This document shows positions 41,656 through 51,110 of a stretch of 64,000 nucleotides of DNA, piece by piece. The notes beneath the pieces are model-generated. The model was given only the letters and a program-made list of their open reading frames with translations. It had not been told where the DNA came from and did not search any database. The position numbers and the translations under genes were made by a program. This DNA comes from Chlorogloeopsis sp038404745 (GTDB lineage: Bacteria; Cyanobacteriota; Cyanobacteriia; Cyanobacteriales; Nostocaceae): the NCBI RefSeq assembly GCF_038404745.2, contig NZ_JAYKTT020000012.1, positions 62,001 through 126,000 on the forward strand. Reading direction: 5' to 3'. Numbering within the stretch: the stretch's first letter is position 1; each line of letters opens with the position of its first letter.

Positions 41656-44244
41656 ATGCTTCATCCATTTCTGCCGCCCGTTCCGCCCCTTATTCTCGAA
41701 TCTCCACAATCTACGAATCTACTAGCGATCGCCCTTAGTGATCGCCAGTTTAAATTAACTACCGATGCTGATAGCAAAGCACCAGTAAACAAAGATAATT
41801 CTCAGGAGCAACGACAAAAACCACCACAGGAAACTTCTAGCAATACGGGAAATCTTCCAAACCAAGAGGATGAGCTACTAGCTGCCAAGACATTACCTGC
41901 ACCTACTCAGCAGGAAACCCCCCCCATCCCTGGAAATGCGGCAGCACTGGGTGAACCATTGTCTATTAGCGATCGCTCACTCCAATTTGCACAATCAAAC
42001 AACAACAGAGTGATTTTAGGTGAGCCGTTGTCTATTGGTTATCCGGTGCAGCACATAGAAGTCTCTCAGCCGAATCAAAGGGAACGGAGAAAAGGAAACG
42101 GAGAGAACTCTGATGAAAATTTAGCCCCAGTTCAACCAAAGGATACAGCTACTGCAAATTCTCAAAGCTCAGAAACTTTTCAACTGACGCAACAACCTAT
42201 CAAAATTCAATTCAACAGCCACCGTAAAACAAACGAATCACCAAAGCCCTCGACGATAGTCTTCAAGTCTCGCAGCATTACAAGTCAATTACCAACGCCT
42301 GATCCTAATATTCCACAACAGCCTCCGCAGCCTGCACCTACAGCACCAAACACTACACCAGGACAACTAACTCAACCACCTACAGCACCTCCACAAGATA
42401 GAAGAGTAGTTGAAGTAGTAGCAGATAGGCAAGAATACGACGAACAGCGGCGGGTAGTGACAGCAGAAGGTAATGTAGTTGTACGTTTTGATGGAGCAGT
42501 GGTGGATGCTGATCGCCTGCAAGTAAATTTAGATAATTTGATCGCCGTTGGTGAAGGAAATGTGGCACTGACAAGGGGCGATCAAGTATTGCGAGGAGAG
42601 CGTTTCACTTACAACTTTATTCAAGATAGTGGAGAACTGACAGCAGGTAGTGGTGAAATTTTTATACCCACAGTTGGACAGGATTTTACTTTCTTGCCTA
42701 CTGATATCACACCGAGTGGAGTACCAGCCCGTCCAATTAGCGATCGGATCAGACAAAATCAACCGTTGACGGCGGGAAGCTCAGGGGGAATTGATGTTGG
42801 TGTCGGCACTGGCTCTCGCGCTAGAAATTTAGCAGGGCAGCAACAGGGAGGACAAGTTAGGCGGCTGCGCTTTGAAGCTGCACACGTTGATTTTTACCCA
42901 CAGGGCTGGCAAGCCAGAGATGTTCGGATCACCAACGATCCTTTTTCGCCTCCAGAATTAGTTTTAAGGGCAAATAAAGTCACATTGACACGAGAATCTC
43001 CTCTACGCGATCGGATCAAAACAGAGAAACAGCGTTTAGTCTTTGATCAAGGCTTGAGTGTACCCATTCCTAGAGATGAGCAAGTGCTTGATCGCAGGGA
43101 ACGCGAAGTTACCCCAGGACTAGCTTCTATTGGCTATGATGGCCAGGATAGAGGTGGTTTATTTGTAGAACGCAGTTTCCAACCTATCAGTACAGAAACT
43201 GTTAACTGGAGCTTCACACCTCAGTTTCTAGTTCAAAAGGTTGTAGAAGAAGGTGTTAGTAACATTCCAGGTTTGTTTGGTGCAAGAACCAGCCTTAATG
43301 CCACTTTAAGTCCACGGACAACAGTTGAGGGTAGCGGGCGGTTAAACAGTTTTGACTTAAGTCAAGTAGAAGACAATCTACGAGCAAGTTTACGATTGCG
43401 TCAACTACTAGGTAATATCACGAATCCGCACACTTTGGCATTGGAGTATAGTTACCGCGATCGCCTCTACAATGGTACCCTTGGGTTTCAAACTGTTCAG
43501 AGTAGTCTTGGTGGCGTGATTACCTCTCCTGTCATTCCTTTAGGTAATGGTATTAACCTTAGCTATCAAGGAGGAGCTCAATATATTAATGCCAGAACTG
43601 ATCGCCAAGACTTGCTAGAAACAATTCGAGAAAATGATCGCATTTCACTCGGACGTGCTCAAGCCAGCGTCGCTCTAAATGGAGGAATTTTACTATGGCA
43701 AGGCAAACCATTAGCACCTACTGCCACAGAAGGTTTACGATACACGCCAAGCCCAGTTGTTCCTTACTTGCGGGCATTTGCTGGAGTAACTGGCACTACT
43801 AGTTACTACACAAGCGGCGATAATCAAAATTCTCTATTTGGCACTATTGGTTTAGAAGGACAATTAGGAAATTTTTCGCGTTCCTTTTTTGACTATACTG
43901 CTTTTAATGTCAGTTATTCCCAAGGTCTTAACAGCGGCGAATCTCCGTTTTTATTCGACCGCGTTGTAGATACTAAAATCTTGAATGTTGGAATCACACA
44001 GCAAATCTACGGGCCATTTCGTCTTGGTTTTCAAACATCTGTTAACTTAGATACGGGGGAAAGCCGTAGCACCGACTACATTTTGGAATATAGCCGCCGC
44101 ACTTATGGAATCACCTTGCGTTACAATCCAGTTCTAGAATTAGGTGGTATTAGCTTTCGGATTAGTGACTTTAATTGGACTGGTGGCACAAATCCATTTA
44201 CTGGAGTCAAGCCGGTGGTTGGTGGCGTAGAGCAGCAAGATTAA
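41656..44244 (+). CDS. DUF3769 protein, LptD-like outer-membrane protein
   Basis: An 862-residue protein. A Pro/Gln-rich low-complexity region (about 1-245) precedes an OstA/LptA-like segment (VVADRQEYDEQRRVVTAEGN near 250-270, then AEGN/VGEGN repeats), followed by a large beta-rich region to the C-terminus, ending in aromatic strands as in an outer-membrane barrel. In cyanobacteria DUF3769 proteins are regarded as the LptD counterpart for lipopolysaccharide export; that assignment rests on family knowledge. No clear signal peptide at the chosen start. Directly downstream of psbI. Confidence 0.75.
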   Translation: MLHPFLPPVPPLILESPQSTNLLAIALSDRQFKLTTDADSKAPVNKDNSQEQRQKPPQETSSNTGNLPNQEDELLAAKTLPAPTQQETPPIPGNAAALGEPLSISDRSLQFAQSNNNRVILGEPLSIGYPVQHIEVSQPNQRERRKGNGENSDENLAPVQPKDTATANSQSSETFQLTQQPIKIQFNSHRKTNESPKPSTIVFKSRSITSQLPTPDPNIPQQPPQPAPTAPNTTPGQLTQPPTAPPQDRRVVEVVADRQEYDEQRRVVTAEGNVVVRFDGAVVDADRLQVNLDNLIAVGEGNVALTRGDQVLRGERFTYNFIQDSGELTAGSGEIFIPTVGQDFTFLPTDITPSGVPARPISDRIRQNQPLTAGSSGGIDVGVGTGSRARNLAGQQQGGQVRRLRFEAAHVDFYPQGWQARDVRITNDPFSPPELVLRANKVTLTRESPLRDRIKTEKQRLVFDQGLSVPIPRDEQVLDRREREVTPGLASIGYDGQDRGGLFVERSFQPISTETVNWSFTPQFLVQKVVEEGVSNIPGLFGARTSLNATLSPRTTVEGSGRLNSFDLSQVEDNLRASLRLRQLLGNITNPHTLALEYSYRDRLYNGTLGFQTVQSSLGGVITSPVIPLGNGINLSYQGGAQYINARTDRQDLLETIRENDRISLGRAQASVALNGGILLWQGKPLAPTATEGLRYTPSPVVPYLRAFAGVTGTTSYYTSGDNQNSLFGTIGLEGQLGNFSRSFFDYTAFNVSYSQGLNSGESPFLFDRVVDTKILNVGITQQIYGPFRLGFQTSVNLDTGESRSTDYILEYSRRTYGITLRYNPVLELGGISFRISDFNWTGGTNPFTGVKPVVGGVEQQD

Positions 44245-44247
44245 TTA

Positions 44248-44338
44248 AGGCAGAGGGCAGGGGGCAGAAGGTAAAAGCTGTTTTGTCTACCGTCTAGTAA
44301 TTGGCATTTTTATGTTTAATTATGTCCATTTACTAACC
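44248..44338. repeat. Dispersed repeat related to the pstC-pstA spacer
   Basis: GGCAGAGGGCAGGGGGCAGAAGG, kept here as GGCAGAGGGCAG plus GGGGCAGAAGG, then TTGGCATTTTTATGTTTAAT and TATGTCC. The motif order matches 18784-18890. TTCTGCC heptamers follow at 44388-44420. Confidence 0.55.
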
Positions 44339-44404
44339 AAATTTGGTGATTGTGAAGGAGAAGTTATACTCAATGATTGTATATTCCCTTCTGCCATCTG
44401 CCTT

Positions 44405-46036
44405 CTATCTTCTGCCTTTATTTTGGATTCTGAAAAATCCTTGCAAAAAGTAAAAAATGTTGATAAACAACCTTTCTATCCAGAGCATCACCTGATCCAA
44501 CCATTCTAGAATCAGTTCTAGCGGATGCTGTTCATAGCCAATTAATTTGGCTTTAATTTCAATCCAGTCAGGCTTTGGCTCGATTTGATCAGTTGGAGCG
44601 CCATTTTTTACTAGCCCAATAGCGGATGCTGTTTGTGTTGAAGTGACAACTTCTGTAGATGTTTTTCGAGTGGTTGTGAATTTAAAGATTGATTGTTGAA
44701 GTTGTACTAATTTTGAAGAGGTTTTTAATTTTCGCTGTGGCAATGCGATCGCTTTAAAACGATAAATTAGGTTTTTTAAAAGGTAATTTAGTTTCTGGCT
44801 GGGGAGAAGAGTAGCATTATTGTTTAGGGAAGATTCGAGCAATTGATTATTTAGAGGTTTGCTAGTCTCTTGAATTTCACCAAATAAATCACTCTCGCTT
44901 AACCAAGGATCTACGAAGTAACTATTGGATATATGAGAACTTGGCGTCAAAGTTTGGGAATGAAAACTTTGTGGTAGCCTAGTTAACTTTTGTGGTTTCA
45001 CCCCAGGGGTAATTGGCAAAGCTGGCGAAGCTTGATTTCCGAATGTATTTGGCTCTAGTTTTTTGCTCTTGCGTTCTCCAAAAAAGAAATTTAGTGCCGC
45101 CCAAATCAAAGCTTGAATTTTTGGTGTTTGATTTTTTAAATCATCGACAGCAACTGTTGTTTGACTGCTAGCAGGCAGCTGTTCTTGACCGTAAATAAAT
45201 ATATATAATTGAGTTTGGATAACTTGAAGTAGCTCAGAACTAGCGCGAGAAATCGGCATTAAAGCATTTGATTCCAACTTGGCAAAAGTCGCGTCTAAAA
45301 ATGTTAGCGATCGCTCCGGATTCAGAATATATGAATACTCAATATTATCTTTTGTAACACCAGAGGGCAGCAAAGGAAGAGTTTTGTTAGTTTTACTAGA
45401 ACTTAGCTTATTTAATAAATAATTAATTTCACTTAAAATATTTGTTTCTTTTTTTGCTGCTAGGAAACGCCACCGACGCCAATAATTAGCAATCTCTGTT
45501 ATGATTCGCTCTTCCAAGATTTGCTGCTGCTTGGGCGTCAAAATATCCAAAATTTCATTGTCACGGGTCATAAGTACCAACTGGCGATTCGATAACTGTG
45601 AAGCTATGCCTTGAATTTGGGAGAGAGTGGGAGAGTGGAGGAGTAAAGAAGTGGGGCTGTAGGGTATAATTCTTCCCCGCGTCGCCATATCCCTGCGCCG
45701 TGTCCCCACGTCCTCTGCTTGCAGATACTCTACTATTTGTAAGACTCGCAAAATAGGAGTATCAGCTACTGGAGGAATTTCGGGATGGAAATCACTATCA
45801 TATGCTTCTAATTGTGGCTTGCTTTGCTCCTGTGCACCATCGAGTTGTTTACCAGCTGATTCAACAGCTTTTTGAATTAGCTGAAAGAAGGGGTACATCA
45901 GTGCCTCTAGGGACAAAGTGGCAGCTACTTGCAGATGGCGGAAAGTACGTCCCAATCCTTCGCCCCAGCGCCGAGATTGTTGGTGGACAAAGTTAAAAAG
46001 TCTGCTTTGATAACGTCCAGAGGAAGCAGGAGGCAT
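44405..46036 (-). CDS. Unknown cyanobacterial protein, 543 residues
   Basis: The open frame extends to 46174, but codons before 46036 lie in a dispersed repeat, so the ATG at 46036 (MPPASSGRYQSRLFNFV) is the likely start. It begins basic and helical (SRRWGEGLGRTFRHLQVAATLSLEALMYPF in part), has Ser/Thr/Gln-rich middle linkers, and a hydrophobic C-terminal end (MLWIERLFINIFYFLQGFF). Family not recognised. Around residues 105-140 the sequence (EDVGTRRRDMATRGR...) is encoded by a GGACACGGCG-type intergenic repeat in frame. Divergent from the GH38 gene. Confidence 0.65.
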   Translation of the reverse strand: MPPASSGRYQSRLFNFVHQQSRRWGEGLGRTFRHLQVAATLSLEALMYPFFQLIQKAVESAGKQLDGAQEQSKPQLEAYDSDFHPEIPPVADTPILRVLQIVEYLQAEDVGTRRRDMATRGRIIPYSPTSLLLHSPTLSQIQGIASQLSNRQLVLMTRDNEILDILTPKQQQILEERIITEIANYWRRWRFLAAKKETNILSEINYLLNKLSSSKTNKTLPLLPSGVTKDNIEYSYILNPERSLTFLDATFAKLESNALMPISRASSELLQVIQTQLYIFIYGQEQLPASSQTTVAVDDLKNQTPKIQALIWAALNFFFGERKSKKLEPNTFGNQASPALPITPGVKPQKLTRLPQSFHSQTLTPSSHISNSYFVDPWLSESDLFGEIQETSKPLNNQLLESSLNNNATLLPSQKLNYLLKNLIYRFKAIALPQRKLKTSSKLVQLQQSIFKFTTTRKTSTEVVTSTQTASAIGLVKNGAPTDQIEPKPDWIEIKAKLIGYEQHPLELILEWLDQVMLWIERLFINIFYFLQGFFRIQNKGRR

Positions 46037-46103
46037 GGTAGTGAATTTTTGTTGAGATGTTTGTGAATTATTTGATTCCCACCAAACAATGTGATTGTGT
46101 TTG

Positions 46104-46330
46104 TTAGTAGTTAGTAGGGGAGGCAGCTCGTTGCGGAGCCAGTGCGCCCTTGCGGCTCTGCCGACTTGTAGCACCTGGCGTCGGGTTAAGCGCGTCGAGT
46201 GCGACTGCCGTGCGGGTTTAGAAGATAAATTATCGGTTTGAACGGTAAGATTATCAACAAAACTCGCCCGTACAGTAGTTAGTGGTTAGGTTTTTACCAA
46301 TAACCAATAACCAATGACTAATGACTATCC
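46104..46330. repeat. Composite repeat in a divergent promoter, copy 1
   Basis: A ~190-bp element: TTAGTAGTTAGTAGGGGAGG, then GTTGCGGAGCCAGTGCGCCC, GACTGCCGTGCGGGTTTAG, AAGATAAATTATC, ACGGTAAGATTATCAACAA, and closing TACAGTAGTTAGT. A second copy with high identity lies at 53888-54140, also between divergent genes. Both end in ACCAATAACCAATGACT, which supplies the annotated start codon of the plus-strand gene. Confidence 0.85.
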
Positions 46331-49300
46331 ACTAACAATTATCACGAAAAATACGTTTTTTGATGCCAACATACTTTGTAAGTGTCCCCATCATAGCGGA
46401 AATATGGTCTTTCCCGTGTCGCAATCCAATACTAATTTAATCTTGGCAGCAGTTGAAAAACTACGCTCTTTTTGTCAAGAGAATATACTCCTAAATTGGC
46501 GTTATTTTGCAGGTGATTTAACTATCACTGAGGTAACTTCAGCCTCTTTATCTGATTGGACACCTGTAGAGCTAAATGCTAAGGAACATATCGCTTGGGC
46601 TGCTGGGCAAGAAGTTTTGTGGTTAGCTCAAAAGTTTGTAATTCCCCAAGATATCGAGGGTTATGTACTTGGGGGCTTGTCTTTGCGATTGGCGTTAGTT
46701 TGGTGGGCAAATTCTGTTGAAGTTTATGTGAATGGAGTTTTGGCAGCCGAGGGAGATTTGTTTGATTTTTCACCACGGGTATTACTCTCTTCGGCAGTGA
46801 CGCCAGGGGAAGAATTTTTTGTGGCTTTACGTTTGGTAAGCCCAGAACATTGTGATGGAGCTTTGCTGCGATCGCTTTTGATTTATGAATCTACTGATGA
46901 GAGTCGTCTTGATCCTGGTTTTGTAGCTGATGAGTTGGCTGTAATGCAGCGTTATTTGGAGAGTTTTGCGCCTGGGAAGTTGGATGATTTGGCGGCGGTG
47001 GTGGAAGAAATAATGAACCGCAGAGGCGCGAAAGACGCGAAGGAAGAAAAGGGAGAGTTTGAGAAAGTATTATTTTCTTTGCGGGAGAGTTTAAGTAAAT
47101 TTAAAATTTCAAGTCTAGATTCTAAAATCTATTTGGTGGGTCATGCGCATTTGGATATGGCTTGGCTGTGGCGTGTGAGTGAAACTTGGAGGGCGGCACA
47201 AAATACTTTTGAGTCGGTTCTCAAGCTTCAGCAAGATTTTTCGGAGTTAATTTTCTGCCATTCGACTCCGGCTTTGTATGCTTGGGTTGAGAAAAATCGT
47301 CCGGATTTGTTTAAAAGAATTCAAGAAAAGGTGGCAGATGGGTGTTGGGAAGTTGTTGGCGGCTTTTGGGTAGAACCGGATTTGAATTTGATTGCTGGTG
47401 AGTCGATTGTTCGGCAGTTGTTGTACGGGCAACGTTATGTGTTGGAAAAGTTTGGCAAGCTTTCAACTGTGGAGTGGGTTCCCGATAGTTTTGGTTTTTG
47501 TGCAACGCTACCGCAGTTTTTACAACAGGCAGGTATTAAGTATTTTGTCACTCAAAAGCTGCGCTGGAATGATACGACTAAGTTTCCTCATGGTGCTTTT
47601 TGGTGGCGTTCTCTAGATAGCAGTGAAATCTTCAGTTTTATGTCTGCACCGATTGGTGAAAGCATAGAACCTGTGAAAATGGCTGACTACGCTATTGAAT
47701 GGCAAAATCAAACTGGTTTTGCTGACTCGCTTTGGCTTCCTGGTGTTGGCGACCACGGCGGTGGCCCCACCCGTGATATGTTAGAAGTTGCCCGCCGTTG
47801 GCAGAAATCTTCTTTTTTCCCCCAATTGGAATTCACGACGGTTGAGAAATATTTAAAGCAATTACAGTCAACCAAAAATACTCAAGATTTAAACATCACC
47901 CCTTCCTCCTCTCTCCCAACGTGGGACGACGAACTTTATCTTGAATTTCATCGCGGCTGCTATACTACCCACGCGGATCAAAAACGCTGGAATCGTCGCT
48001 GTGAAAGTTTGCTTTACCAAGCGGAACTGTTTGCTGCGATCGCAAGCATTAGCTGTGGGGCAACTTATCCCAAAGCCGAACTAGAAGCGGCATGGAAGAA
48101 GCTATTATTCAATCAATTTCACGATATTCTGCCTGGCTCTTCGATTACTGAAGTTTACGAAGATGCTTTACCAGAGTGGCAGGATGTAGAAAAAGTTGGA
48201 ACTGAGATATTACAAGGCTCTTTGAGTGCGATCGCTTCTCAAATTCGCTTCCCAGATCCACCGCTATCTAATTGTCTGCCTGTAATAGTGTTCAACTCCT
48301 TAAATTGGCAACGGTGTGAGGTTGTCTCTGTTTCTTTACCTTCAAACGCTACACCAGACCAAGAATGGCATATATACGATACTGCCGGAAAGAAAGTTAT
48401 TTCTCAGTTGAGTGCAGGAGCACTGTTATTTGTGGCAAGTGATATTCCATCTGTAGGTTATCGTCTATTTTGGCTGTGTGCTTCTCAGCTTAAAAAAGGC
48501 CATAGTAAGGGTTATTATGAAGATACCAATTTAGGTTTGCAAAAGCAAGAACAATTTTTATCAAAAAATTTGACTCTAGAAAATGAATTTTTGCGGGTAA
48601 TAATTGACGAGCAAACTGGTAATTTATCTAGTGTTTTGGACAAAGTTAATAATAAGGAAGTTCTCAACCAAACAGGTGGAAATAAATTACAAGCTTTTCA
48701 AGACAGCGGTCAATATTGGGATGCATGGAACATTGATCCTAATTACGCCCAGCATCCTCTACCACCAATTCACCTCAAATCTATTCAATGGTTAGAAAAC
48801 GGGCCAGTGCAAAGCAGCCTACGTGTGGTACAACAGTTTGGTAAGTCGGAGTTTTGCTGTGATTACATCCTACAAGCAGCGTCACCGATACTCAAAATTG
48901 CCACCAAAGTTGACTGGCAAGAACGTCAAGTATTAGTTAAGACAGCTTTTCCTCTAAATATTGAAGCAGATTTTGCTACATATGAAATTCCCTGTGGGGC
49001 AATTAACCGCCCTACTAAACCCCAAACAAAGTCAGAACAGGCAAAATGGGAAGTTCCTGCTTTGCGTTGGGCAGACTTGAGTGCGAACCATGAGGGGAGT
49101 GTTTATGGGGTAAGTTTGCTCAATGATTGTAAATATGGTTATGACAGCCAATCTAATCAACTACGTCTAACCTTACTACGCAGTCCCAATTGGCCAGATC
49201 CACAGGCAGATCAAGGATTGCATGAATTTACCTATGCTTTGTATCCTCACGCTGGTAACTGGAAATCGGCCGAGACGGTACGACGTGGCTATGAATTTAA

Positions 49301-49664
49301 TATTCCTTTGCAAGTGGTGGTACATTCACAGAAATCTCGCTTTGAACCCTTGTCGTCAGCGAAAAAGTTTTCCGGAAGCGGAATGAGTTTCCTAAATTTA
49401 TCCGCTGAAAATTTAATCTTAATGGCGTTGAAACAAGCGGAAGACAATCAACAACATTGGATTATTCGATGCTATGAATGTCACGGAGAGACAGCGGAGT
49501 TATTTTTGCAGAATAATTTAGAATTAAGTTTGGAAGATTCAGTAGATTTATTGGAGTGTTCTTTATCTACTTCTGAATCTGCACCTGTTAATCAAAAAAT
49601 CATTATTAATCCCTGGAAAATAGTTAATTTTAAACTTAAAGTTAGTAATTCTGTAAATTCTTAA
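46314..49664 (+). CDS. GH38 alpha-mannosidase
   Basis: A 1116-residue cytosolic-type class II alpha-mannosidase. Zinc motif GHAHLDMAWLWR (near 277-288), catalytic nucleophile Asp in VPDSFGFCATLPQ (near 391), then HRGCYTTHADQKRWNR and FNQFHDILPGSS (near 600). It hydrolyses alpha-mannosides in glycan or glycoconjugate turnover. The ATG at 46314 lies in a repeat; Met31 (46404, MVFPVSQSNTN) is an equally good start. At about residues 234-247, NRRGAKDAKEEKG is encoded by AACCGCAGAGGCGCGAAAGA, a genome-repeat string carried in frame. Confidence 0.92.
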   Translation: MTNDYPLTIITKNTFFDANILCKCPHHSGNMVFPVSQSNTNLILAAVEKLRSFCQENILLNWRYFAGDLTITEVTSASLSDWTPVELNAKEHIAWAAGQEVLWLAQKFVIPQDIEGYVLGGLSLRLALVWWANSVEVYVNGVLAAEGDLFDFSPRVLLSSAVTPGEEFFVALRLVSPEHCDGALLRSLLIYESTDESRLDPGFVADELAVMQRYLESFAPGKLDDLAAVVEEIMNRRGAKDAKEEKGEFEKVLFSLRESLSKFKISSLDSKIYLVGHAHLDMAWLWRVSETWRAAQNTFESVLKLQQDFSELIFCHSTPALYAWVEKNRPDLFKRIQEKVADGCWEVVGGFWVEPDLNLIAGESIVRQLLYGQRYVLEKFGKLSTVEWVPDSFGFCATLPQFLQQAGIKYFVTQKLRWNDTTKFPHGAFWWRSLDSSEIFSFMSAPIGESIEPVKMADYAIEWQNQTGFADSLWLPGVGDHGGGPTRDMLEVARRWQKSSFFPQLEFTTVEKYLKQLQSTKNTQDLNITPSSSLPTWDDELYLEFHRGCYTTHADQKRWNRRCESLLYQAELFAAIASISCGATYPKAELEAAWKKLLFNQFHDILPGSSITEVYEDALPEWQDVEKVGTEILQGSLSAIASQIRFPDPPLSNCLPVIVFNSLNWQRCEVVSVSLPSNATPDQEWHIYDTAGKKVISQLSAGALLFVASDIPSVGYRLFWLCASQLKKGHSKGYYEDTNLGLQKQEQFLSKNLTLENEFLRVIIDEQTGNLSSVLDKVNNKEVLNQTGGNKLQAFQDSGQYWDAWNIDPNYAQHPLPPIHLKSIQWLENGPVQSSLRVVQQFGKSEFCCDYILQAASPILKIATKVDWQERQVLVKTAFPLNIEADFATYEIPCGAINRPTKPQTKSEQAKWEVPALRWADLSANHEGSVYGVSLLNDCKYGYDSQSNQLRLTLLRSPNWPDPQADQGLHEFTYALYPHAGNWKSAETVRRGYEFNIPLQVVVHSQKSRFEPLSSAKKFSGSGMSFLNLSAENLILMALKQAEDNQQHWIIRCYECHGETAELFLQNNLELSLEDSVDLLECSLSTSESAPVNQKIIINPWKIVNFKLKVSNSVNS

Positions 49665-49701
49665 TTACTGATTCTTCACTCTATTGCTCTTAATCTATTT
49701 T

Positions 49702-49755
49702 ACCCATCCTTCATTTAAATAATTAGTTTATTAATGAAAGATGGGTTTTGATTTT
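49702..49755. terminator. Terminator between GH38 and psaJ
   Basis: ACCCATCCTTCATT (49702-49715) and AATGAAAGATGGGT (49733-49746) form a 14-bp stem with one mismatch, followed by TTTGATTTT on the plus strand. It probably serves both convergent genes. Confidence 0.75.
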
Positions 49756-49788
49756 GAGATAACGTTTTACCCAATTGCTATGTCATTT

Positions 49789-49941
49789 TTATGGCAGTGG
49801 ATGAAATAGTAAGTCTGGGAAAACAAAGTTAAATATAGCCCAAGTTGAAAAGGCAATTACTACCGCAAGGACGGCAATGACAGGCGCAAGGGAAAGGTAT
49901 CTAAGGAAATAGCCTTGTTGCTCTGTTGGTTTTTGAACCAT
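49789..49941 (-). CDS. psaJ: Photosystem I subunit IX (PsaJ)
   Basis: A 50-residue single-helix protein starting MVQKPTEQQGYFLRYLSLAP, with the helix at about 17-38 and the signature FPDLLFHPLP at the C-terminus, the PsaJ hallmark. It stabilises PsaF and chlorophylls at the PSI periphery. The N-terminus is about 10 residues longer than in the usual ~40-residue PsaJ. It is not next to psaF here, the usual partner. The ribosome site is GAGAGA. Confidence 0.88.
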   Translation of the reverse strand: MVQKPTEQQGYFLRYLSLAPVIAVLAVVIAFSTWAIFNFVFPDLLFHPLP

Positions 49942-50521
49942 TTTCTCTCTCAGAAATTTGCATTAATTACACTGAAATTTTTGTGATGATACAGAGACTT
50001 ATTTGCTCTGTTGTATATAAATCATCCAAAAATGTTTCTATTTGATACTACAAATTTAACTCTCAAAATCAAGAGTTTAATTTAGAGTATACCTATTAGA
50101 GTAATTATTCATAATTGGACATCCTTCTGACTAAAGGAATAAAAATAAAAATTTTAATTAAATTAGCTTTGTTATCTTGAACACAACTTAAAATAATCTG
50201 ATTTCCATGTATACAAACAAATATAAAAAATCATCCGTAAGCAATATCTTCAAATTCTATATTTAGTGATTTTTAATTAGGTAATATTCGTTAACTACAA
50301 TTGATGATGTAGCGAAAATTTTCAGATACAGAAATAATAATTACCTTGAAGTGAATACGAAAAGGCTACCGAAAAAAAATAGGGGCGGGATATATATTGA
50401 TGTCCGCGCCCATGAGAGTAAGTAAGCGATCGCTCCAACCCAAATAATCACCCCACCCAGACAGCCTATGGGTGGGTTGCTTAAGGTGAATTGAAAATAG
50501 AAGCTTTGCAAGCAGGCTTGC
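49942..50521. other. 580-base gap between psaJ and psbN
   Basis: AT-rich upstream region of psaJ. At 50452-50476 a CCCACCC...GGGTGGG hairpin lies about 45 bases downstream of psbN and may end its transcript. The minus-strand frame at 50341-50550 overlaps psbN and this hairpin and is not called. Confidence 0.5.
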
Positions 50522-50653
50522 TTAATCTTCATGATCCTCAAATGGGTCACTTAATTCTTTGGCAGGAGGGCCAAAAGCAGTATAAATAGACAGCGCCGTG
50601 ATCACAATTACAATTGCGCCAACAGAAATGCTAAGAACTGTTGCGGGTTCCAT
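50522..50653 (-). CDS. psbN: PsbN protein
   Basis: A 43-residue thylakoid protein, MEPATVLSISVGAIVIVITA... to ...FGPPAKELSDPFEDHED: canonical PsbN, with one membrane helix. It is needed for PSII repair and assembly, though not a core subunit. Transcribed divergently from psbH with an 87-base gap, the classic cyanobacterial and plastid order. Confidence 0.96.
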   Translation of the reverse strand: MEPATVLSISVGAIVIVITALSIYTAFGPPAKELSDPFEDHED

Positions 50654-50740
50654 AACTTAAAGATAGATTATGAGTGCTATTCTTATAGAATATTACAGAA
50701 GATTAAAAAATGCTTTGGCAAGTAATCTTAAAGGTGAAAT

Positions 50741-50944
50741 ATGGCACAACGGACGCGGTTGGGAGATATCCTCAGACCACTTAACTCTGAATACGGTAAA
50801 GTTGCTCCAGGTTGGGGTACTACCCCCCTGATGGCTGTTTTTATGGGGCTGTTTTTTGTGTTTTTGCTGATTATTCTGCAACTCTATAACAAGTCAATAG
50901 CGATTCAAGACGTTAACGTAGATTGGCGGAGTTTAGGGCGCTAA
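50741..50944 (+). CDS. psbH: Photosystem II protein H
   Basis: A 67-residue protein: MAQRTRLGDILRPLNSEYGK, then VAPGWGTTPLMAVFMGLFFV and a membrane helix ending at about residue 50, with a short lumenal/stromal tail. A canonical PsbH, which stabilises QB binding and PSII assembly near CP47. The ribosome site is AAAGGTG. Divergent from psbN; an intrinsic terminator follows. Confidence 0.97.
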   Translation: MAQRTRLGDILRPLNSEYGKVAPGWGTTPLMAVFMGLFFVFLLIILQLYNKSIAIQDVNVDWRSLGR

Positions 50945-50984
50945 CGAATACAAAAGTTCAAAAGCTTGCATAAAAAGCTCCTCC

Positions 50985-51008
50985 ACCCGGCTCGACCGGG
51001 TTTTTTTA
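50985..51008 (+). terminator. Intrinsic terminator after psbH
   Basis: ACCCGG, loop CTCGA, CCGGGT, followed by TTTTTT. Forty bases after the psbH stop. Confidence 0.88.
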
Positions 51009-51110
51009 TCAAGTCGGTAGACGCCCCTACCCACTATCTACTAGCCACTGACTTTGTCTAAACTAAATTTGTGGGTTATATAGCAATTTTTTAGTTAACA
51101 GGATAGAAAA

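Noticed and set aside
46037..46174. N-terminal 46-codon extension of the unknown gene at 44405
   Set aside because: Encoded by the composite dispersed repeat; the ATG at 46036 is the better start.
50341..50550. 69-codon minus-strand frame near psbN
   Set aside because: Overlaps psbN in another frame and is made largely of the CCCACCC hairpin.
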